Source of the DNA: Faecalibacterium prausnitzii
Lineage (GTDB): Bacteria > Bacillota > Clostridia > Oscillospirales > Ruminococcaceae
Length of the DNA: 64,000 bases
Assembly: GCF_003287405.1 (NCBI RefSeq)
Contig: NZ_PRLD01000009.1
Span: 1-64,000, forward strand
Direction of reading: 5' to 3'
Positions within the stretch are counted from its first letter, which is position 1. Each line of letters opens with the position of its first letter. The position numbers and the translations under genes are program-made. Below the pieces are notes generated by a model. It did not search any database. It saw nothing but the letters and a program-made list of their open reading frames with translations, and had not been told where the DNA came from. This document shows positions 59,848-64,000 of this stretch, one piece after another.

Positions 59848-60632
59848 TGAAACCGTTAGAGTTCGTTGTTATCCTGCTCTGCGTGCTGCTTGGCCTTGGC
59901 CGCGGCGCAGACCTTGCCTTTGCTACGGACGCCGCCACCGGTCTGTGCACCGCAGGCGCGGTGTGGTGGCGGTATCTTGCCTTGGGCGCTGTGGTGCTGG
60001 CCGCAGTGCTGGCTGGCCGCAGCCGCCCGCTGCCCCCGGAGCCGCTGCGCAGCCGCCGCCCGGCGGCAGGCGTGCTGGCGTTTGCGGGGGCAGTGTGTAT
60101 GCTGGCTGCCGGCGCGGCGCAGTTCGTGTTCGCTGCCGGTACGGTAAGCACCTTTGTACGCATTCTGCTGGAGGTGATCTGTGCCGTGTGGCTGAGCAAT
60201 CTCGGGCGCAGCTGGCTGCGCGGGGATGGCTGGAAAACGCCTGCCGGCGGTCTGCCACTGGCCATAGCGGGCAGTGCGCTGTTTTACTGGAACGTGCTGA
60301 TGCGCTTTATGGAGAACAGCTCCAGCTGGCACAGGGTGCAGCCCACAGCAGCGGTCTGGCAGGAGCTGGCGGCGCTGTTGTTTCTGGCGGCGCTGGCGCG
60401 CACGCTGTACCTGCCCCAGCCAGAAAACGGCCGCACCCTGCACGCTGCGGCGCTTGCAGCCTTCTGCCTGTGCCTGTGCTGGGAGCTGCCCCGGGTATTT
60501 TTGCTGTTGGCAGCAGGCTTTAGCGGCAGCGCTGCGGCGGTGCTGCCGGAGCTGCTTTCCGGTCTCGCGCTGTGCTGCATCGGCGGCATGGGGCTTGCCT
60601 GTACTGGACAGGGAAAAACTGGAAACGACTGA
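59847..60632 (+). CDS. Polytopic membrane protein of unknown function
   Basis: A 261-residue protein with about seven hydrophobic helices and short loops, strongly alanine- and leucine-rich, no charged catalytic motif. I do not recognise the family. Translationally coupled to citrate synthase through TAATG, yet no metabolic link is evident; the coupling may simply reflect readthrough expression. Not obviously a transporter. Confidence 0.7.
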   Translation: MKPLEFVVILLCVLLGLGRGADLAFATDAATGLCTAGAVWWRYLALGAVVLAAVLAGRSRPLPPEPLRSRRPAAGVLAFAGAVCMLAAGAAQFVFAAGTVSTFVRILLEVICAVWLSNLGRSWLRGDGWKTPAGGLPLAIAGSALFYWNVLMRFMENSSSWHRVQPTAAVWQELAALLFLAALARTLYLPQPENGRTLHAAALAAFCLCLCWELPRVFLLLAAGFSGSAAAVLPELLSGLALCCIGGMGLACTGQGKTGND

Positions 60633-60746
60633 TAAAAATGGCTGTGCGCCCTTGGTGTAATTGAACAAAAGCTTTGTGGCAGGGTGCATAAAATCATACA
60701 AAAGCAAAAAAAGATAAAATTGTGTTGTTAATTTTTTAGCAGACAC

Positions 60747-60775
60747 TTGAAAGTTTGCCGGTTTTGGTCTACAAT
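60747..60775 (+). promoter_or_regulatory. Promoter of gap
   Basis: TTGAAA, 17-bp spacer, TACAAT; leader of about 50 bases to TTAGGAGGTACTATTACA. Confidence 0.8.
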
Positions 60776-60830
60776 AAAGATACCGTGATTTATCCGATTA
60801 TGGGTAAAATAATTAGGAGGTACTATTACA

Positions 60831-61862
60831 ATGGCTGTTAGAGTTGCTATCAATGGTTTCGGTCGTATTGGCCGTCTGGCTTTCCGTCAGATGTTTGATG
60901 CTGAGGGTTACGAGGTCGTCGCAATCAACGACCTGACCAGCCCCAAGATGCTGGCTCACCTGCTGAAGTACGATACTGCTCAGGGCTCTTTCTGCGGCAA
61001 GATCGGCGAGGGTAAGCACACTGTCGAGTCCACCGAGGATTCCATCATTGTTGACGGCAAGGAGATCAAGATCTACGCTGTTAAGGACGCAAAGGATGCT
61101 CCTTGGGGCGAGCTGAACGTTGACGTCGTTCTGGAGTGCACCGGCTTCTACACCAGCAAGGAGAAGAGCATGGCTCACATCCAGGCTGGCGCAAAGAAGG
61201 TCGTTATCTCTGCTCCCGCAGGCAACGATCTGAAGACCATCGTCTACTCCGTCAACGAGAAGACCCTGACCGCTGAGGATCAGGTCATCTCCGCTGCTTC
61301 CTGCACCACCAACTGCCTGGCTCCCATGGCTAACGCCCTGAACAAGACCTTCCCCATCGTTTCCGGTATCATGACCACCGTTCATGCTTACACCGGCGAC
61401 CAGATGATCCTGGACGGTCCTCAGCGCAAGGGCGATCTGCGCCGTGCTCGTGCTGGCGCACAGAACATCGTTCCCAACACCACCGGTGCTGCTAAGGCTA
61501 TCGGCCTGGTCATCCCCGAGCTGAATGGCAAGCTGATCGGCTCTGCTCAGCGCGTGCCCGTTCCCACCGGTTCTACCACCCTGCTGGTTGCCGTTGTCAA
61601 GGGCAAGGATGTCACCAAGGAAGCTATCAACGCTGCTATGAAGGCTGCTGCTTCTGAGTCCTTCGGCTACAACGAGGATCAGATCGTTTCTTCCGACGTC
61701 ATCGGTATGCGTTACGGCTCTCTGTTCGACGCTACCCAGACCATGGTCGCTAAGATCGACGACGACACCTATCAGGTTCAGGTCGTGTCTTGGTACGACA
61801 ACGAGAACTCCTACACCTCTCAGATGGTTCGTACCATTAAGTACTTCGCTGAGAACTGCTAA
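60831..61862 (+). CDS. gap: Glyceraldehyde-3-phosphate dehydrogenase
   Basis: A 343-residue glycolytic GAPDH oxidising glyceraldehyde-3-phosphate with NAD+. N-terminal Rossmann motif [14 protein letters not shown], catalytic Cys in [13 protein letters not shown] (about 155), His in [10 protein letters not shown] (about 180), C-terminal [16 protein letters not shown]. Unlike neighbours it uses T-ending codons such as GCT, GTT and GGT heavily, the codon style of very highly expressed genes. Own promoter and terminator. Confidence 0.97.
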   Translation: MAVRVAINGFGRIGRLAFRQMFDAEGYEVVAINDLTSPKMLAHLLKYDTAQGSFCGKIGEGKHTVESTEDSIIVDGKEIKIYAVKDAKDAPWGELNVDVVLECTGFYTSKEKSMAHIQAGAKKVVISAPAGNDLKTIVYSVNEKTLTAEDQVISAASCTTNCLAPMANALNKTFPIVSGIMTTVHAYTGDQMILDGPQRKGDLRRARAGAQNIVPNTTGAAKAIGLVIPELNGKLIGSAQRVPVPTGSTTLLVAVVKGKDVTKEAINAAMKAAASESFGYNEDQIVSSDVIGMRYGSLFDATQTMVAKIDDDTYQVQVVSWYDNENSYTSQMVRTIKYFAENC

Positions 61863-61965
61863 TCGCGCAGCTGCGTTAAAAATTGGATGATTTGTCGGCC
61901 GGAGTTTGTCTTGCTCAACTACGAACAAGCTTGATTTGGTACGATAAGCTTATCTAGCAATTTTT

Positions 61966-62009
61966 CACCCTTTCTTTTGTGGTCCGCCATGAAGGAAAGG
62001 GTGTTTTTT
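61966..62009 (+). terminator. gap terminator overlapping the integrase ribosome site
   Basis: CACCCTTTC / GAAAGGGTG stem, then TTTTTTATG. The right arm GGAAAGGGTG is also the only ribosome site of the following recombinase, whose ATG begins right after the T-run. Confidence 0.75.
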
Positions 62010-62921
62010 ATGTGTTTGAAAGATCTCCGTGATGAATTTATCTACGATTGTGAATGCCGCCATCTGGCTAAAGGCTCCCTGCGCAATTATAAGGCTGCGA
62101 CCCGGTTTTTGGTGGAATATCTGGAGCTGAAGCAGATCACTGAGCTGGAAGACGTCCGTCCCCGCCACATCCGGGACCTGATGAAGGAGAAGCAGGACGC
62201 GGGTAGCACGTCCCGCTATATCAACGACCTGCTCAAGGTGTGGCGCACATGGTTCAACTATCTGGTCAATGAGGGCTATCTGGAGGAGCGGGACAATCCG
62301 GCCAAAAAGGTAAAGTGCCTCCGCCAGCCCCGGACGATCATCGATACCTTTACAGTGGCTGAGATGAAGCGGATGATCCAGTTCTACGACGGCAAGGACT
62401 TTCTGGAGGTACGGAACAAGACCATTATCATGCTGCTGTTCGATACCGGGATGCGTTGCAACGAAATGATCCTGATGGAGCCGGAGGACATCAAGCAGGA
62501 CTATATTCTGGTCAAGCACGGCAAGGGCAGCAAGGAACGGGTCGTGCCCAAATCGCCCGCACTCTCCAAGCAGCTCGTCAAGTACTGCACGCTCCGGGAT
62601 GGCTACCTGAAGGAGCACCCTACCCGCTACAAGAATCTCTTCCCCAGCAAAACAGGCAAGCCGATGACCGATGAAGCCGTAGCACGGATATTGAAGCACG
62701 CCGCAAAAGAGGTGGGGGTCTCGCCCTCGGTGCGGGTCAGCCCTCATACCTGCCGCCACACCTTCGCACAGATGCAATTGAAGAACGGTTTGGACCTGTA
62801 CAGTGTCTCCCGCCTGATAGGGCACGTCAATATCATGATCACCCAGCGCTACCTGTTGGGCATCAAGGATAAGGACATCGTGGATCGCGGCACCCAGACC
62901 AGCCCCCTGATGAACCTGTGA
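62010..62921 (+). CDS. Tyrosine recombinase (XerD/integrase family), complete
   Basis: A 303-residue recombinase: N-terminal SAM-like core-binding domain (DEFIYDCECRHLAKGSLRNY... 1-95) and catalytic domain with Arg (LLFDTGMRCNEM), Lys (VKHGKGSKERVVP), the HTCRHTFA box, GHVNI and Tyr nucleophile (ITQRYLLG). Size and domains match short integrases of transposon-like or integrative elements. No arm-binding domain. It is immediately downstream of the gap terminator and followed by an AT-rich, repeat-filled region, so it probably marks an element inserted behind gap. Confidence 0.9.
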   Translation: MCLKDLRDEFIYDCECRHLAKGSLRNYKAATRFLVEYLELKQITELEDVRPRHIRDLMKEKQDAGSTSRYINDLLKVWRTWFNYLVNEGYLEERDNPAKKVKCLRQPRTIIDTFTVAEMKRMIQFYDGKDFLEVRNKTIIMLLFDTGMRCNEMILMEPEDIKQDYILVKHGKGSKERVVPKSPALSKQLVKYCTLRDGYLKEHPTRYKNLFPSKTGKPMTDEAVARILKHAAKEVGVSPSVRVSPHTCRHTFAQMQLKNGLDLYSVSRLIGHVNIMITQRYLLGIKDKDIVDRGTQTSPLMNL

Positions 62922-62939
62922 AAAACTGAATCGTACACT

Positions 62940-62985
62940 TCAAGAGTGGCCCCGCCGGGTGGTGAGGCTGCTCTTTTTTGTTTTA
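62940..62985 (+). terminator. Terminator of the recombinase gene
   Basis: AAGAGTGGCC / GGCTGCTCTT stem with one mismatch, then TTTTTGTTTT. Confidence 0.65.
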
Positions 62986-63139
62986 ATTCTGTTGATTCGA
63001 TTGTAAAAGAAGAACAATGAAAAGTGAAGAAGTGAGTCTATATCTATTTATAAAAAGAAAAAACATAGCTGGAAAAATAATGCGAAAAAATAGACGATAA
63101 TGCGATGGAATCTTTTGCGTTAAAGAAAAGTTAAAGAAT

Positions 63140-63224
63140 GCCTATATATTATAATAAGGTATTTATATATTATAATAAGGTATTTATATATTATAATAAG
63201 GTATTTATATATTTATAATAAGGT
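63140..63224. repeat. Four tandem copies of a 21-bp AT-rich unit
   Basis: Unit ATTTATATATTATAATAAGG + T, two perfect copies (63161-63202) flanked by a slightly changed first copy and a last copy with one extra T. No spacers of unique sequence, so not CRISPR. Resembles iterons or recombinase-binding arrays beside integrases; role unknown. Confidence 0.85.
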
Positions 63225-63777
63225 GAGTTGAATGACTTTGAGAATTAATGAAAGAAAATAAAACGATACAACGAATAAAAATGACCATTAAAATTTAGTG
63301 AAATTTTGCTGATTTGAAATTCATGAATTCTAATACAAAAAACAACATTATGGAATCAACAGGATGGATTCAAATGATTGAGAAAAGTACAGGAATGGAA
63401 ATCGAGAATACTGACAACAGTAGCGTACGGAAAGAGGGCTAGGTGCAATGGCGGAGTTGATCCTGACAAATATACATAACCAGTGTGTTTATATGCTGTT
63501 GTGCGGGATACGAAAGCAGAACGGAATGATAAGAAAATATGACTAGTATTCTTATATGTTTATGGTGCGAGCGGCAGAGGTGAAATCAACCTACAAAAAT
63601 ACATAACTAGTTCTTTGATGTGCTGATTGCGCGGGCGGCAGAAGGGCGCGAGCGATCCTTGAAATTTTTTACAGCCTATGATATGGTATTTATGTGGCTG
63701 CAAACGCACCTGGGAACCTTTACAACGGCTTTTTACAGTCAACGTATAAGGACCTACGGTAAAAACAAGAAAAGCGA
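63225..63777. other. AT-rich gene-free region with degenerate repeats
   Basis: No convincing gene in about 550 bases. Two loosely repeated blocks are visible: GACAAATATACATAACCAGT at 63465-63484 and CTACAAAAATACATAACTAGT at 63591-63611, each preceded about 30 bases earlier by GTGC..GCGG.G and followed by a TGCTG/TGCTGATT-GCG segment. May be part of an element's end or origin. Confidence 0.5.
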
Positions 63778-63816
63778 GTCAGAGACGCCTTGCAGCGCGT
63801 CTGACAAAACTTTTTT
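63778..63816 (+). terminator. Possible terminator near right edge
   Basis: GTCAGA..CGC pairs with GCG..TCTGAC, followed by AAAACTTTTTT. Confidence 0.55.
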
Positions 63817-63843
63817 GGAAAACCACTGGACAAGCGGTCGGAA

Positions 63844-64000
63844 GTGTGTTATTCTTATGCACTCGAGGAGGAGAGAGCGGCCGGACAAGCCCCGGACGTG
63901 CTCGACATCCCGACAAGCGTGCCCCGCGTGCGGGGGGCGGTGACCGAGGCGACTTGGAAGCTGCCCCTGCACGACGGAGCAGGCGACTACCCTGTGAAAG
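63844..64000 (+). CDS. Possible start of a gene running off the right edge
   Basis: From a GTG the frame stays open to the window end and reads YALEEERAAGQAPDVLDIPT then VRGAVTEATWKLPLHDGAGD, protein-like in composition and GC-rich, unlike the AT-rich DNA to its left. No clear ribosome site is seen and the family is not recognised, so both start and reality are uncertain. Confidence 0.3.
   Translation, partial: MCYSYALEEERAAGQAPDVLDIPTSVPRVRGAVTEATWKLPLHDGAGDYPVK

Noticed and set aside
63140-63224. CRISPR array
   Set aside because: Units are contiguous with no spacers, and no cas genes are present.

Overview
The window looks like chromosome from a GC-rich gut Ruminococcaceae (Oscillospirales), most likely Faecalibacterium or a close relative. 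This rests on protein style (citrate synthase, GAPDH, DUF6061- and DUF6110-type small proteins, amylosucrase and FMN-binding proteins), strong G/C third positions, and recognisable Firmicutes promoters and Shine-Dalgarno sites. The species call is inference. The DNA is a patchwork of housekeeping genes, nutrient-uptake operons and many eroded or mobile pieces.

Left end (1-8000): an AT-rich piece with a partial membrane protein and an unrecognised small protein, then two identical 45-bp copies of the 3' half of a tRNA-Lys(CTT) gene at 1301 and 7931. Between them lie an N-terminally truncated tyrosine recombinase, a lantibiotic-immunity-like ABC exporter (ATPase plus two permeases) and a divergent response regulator/sensor kinase pair. 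I read this as a 6.6-kb integrated element in a tandem array at a tRNA site.

8000-20400: small DUF6061-type protein, MerR regulator with a typical 19-bp-spacer promoter driving an internally deleted flavodoxin and a carboxymuconolactone decarboxylase-cupin fusion, remnants of a hydroxyarylate decarboxylase operon (UbiX tail plus LpdD-like), cytidylate-kinase-like protein, MATE exporter, CarD-like regulator, a four-gene siderophore ABC operon (yclNOPQ order), a second MATE exporter and an IS200/IS605 element with an amber stop in its transposase.

20400-31100: a sucrose/fructoside locus. One minus-strand operon (LacI regulator, YesL-like protein, membrane protein, fructokinase, amylosucrase) is divergent from a plus-strand operon (two ABC permeases, lipoprotein, GH32 fructosidase). 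31100-36550: another DUF6061 copy, then a potassium module (KtrB/KtrA, small membrane peptide, KdpD with a c-di-AMP-type USP motif, KdpE). 37000-44600: DUF6110 protein plus metal P-type ATPase, a membrane flavin/Fe-S redox cluster with a Tp47-like secreted protein, and a ZIP metal transporter, with DtxR-like boxes around several of them.

44600-50500: a graveyard of sugar genes (rhamnulokinase start, binding-protein tail, LacI regulator, GH42 galactosidase lacking its middle), a GntR regulator and an AAC(3)-type acetyltransferase. 50500-62000: a lipoprotein fusing a solute-binding domain to a 5'-nucleotidase C-terminal domain, its partner hybrid histidine kinase, a secreted C39-like protein, a SpoIID-like protein, citrate synthase, a membrane protein and GAPDH. 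62000-64000: a complete tyrosine recombinase starting inside the gap terminator, followed by an AT-rich repeat-filled region, probably the edge of another mobile element.

Several families of short structured intergenic repeats recur through the window. Intrinsic terminators, promoters and operators listed were read by eye and are predictions.
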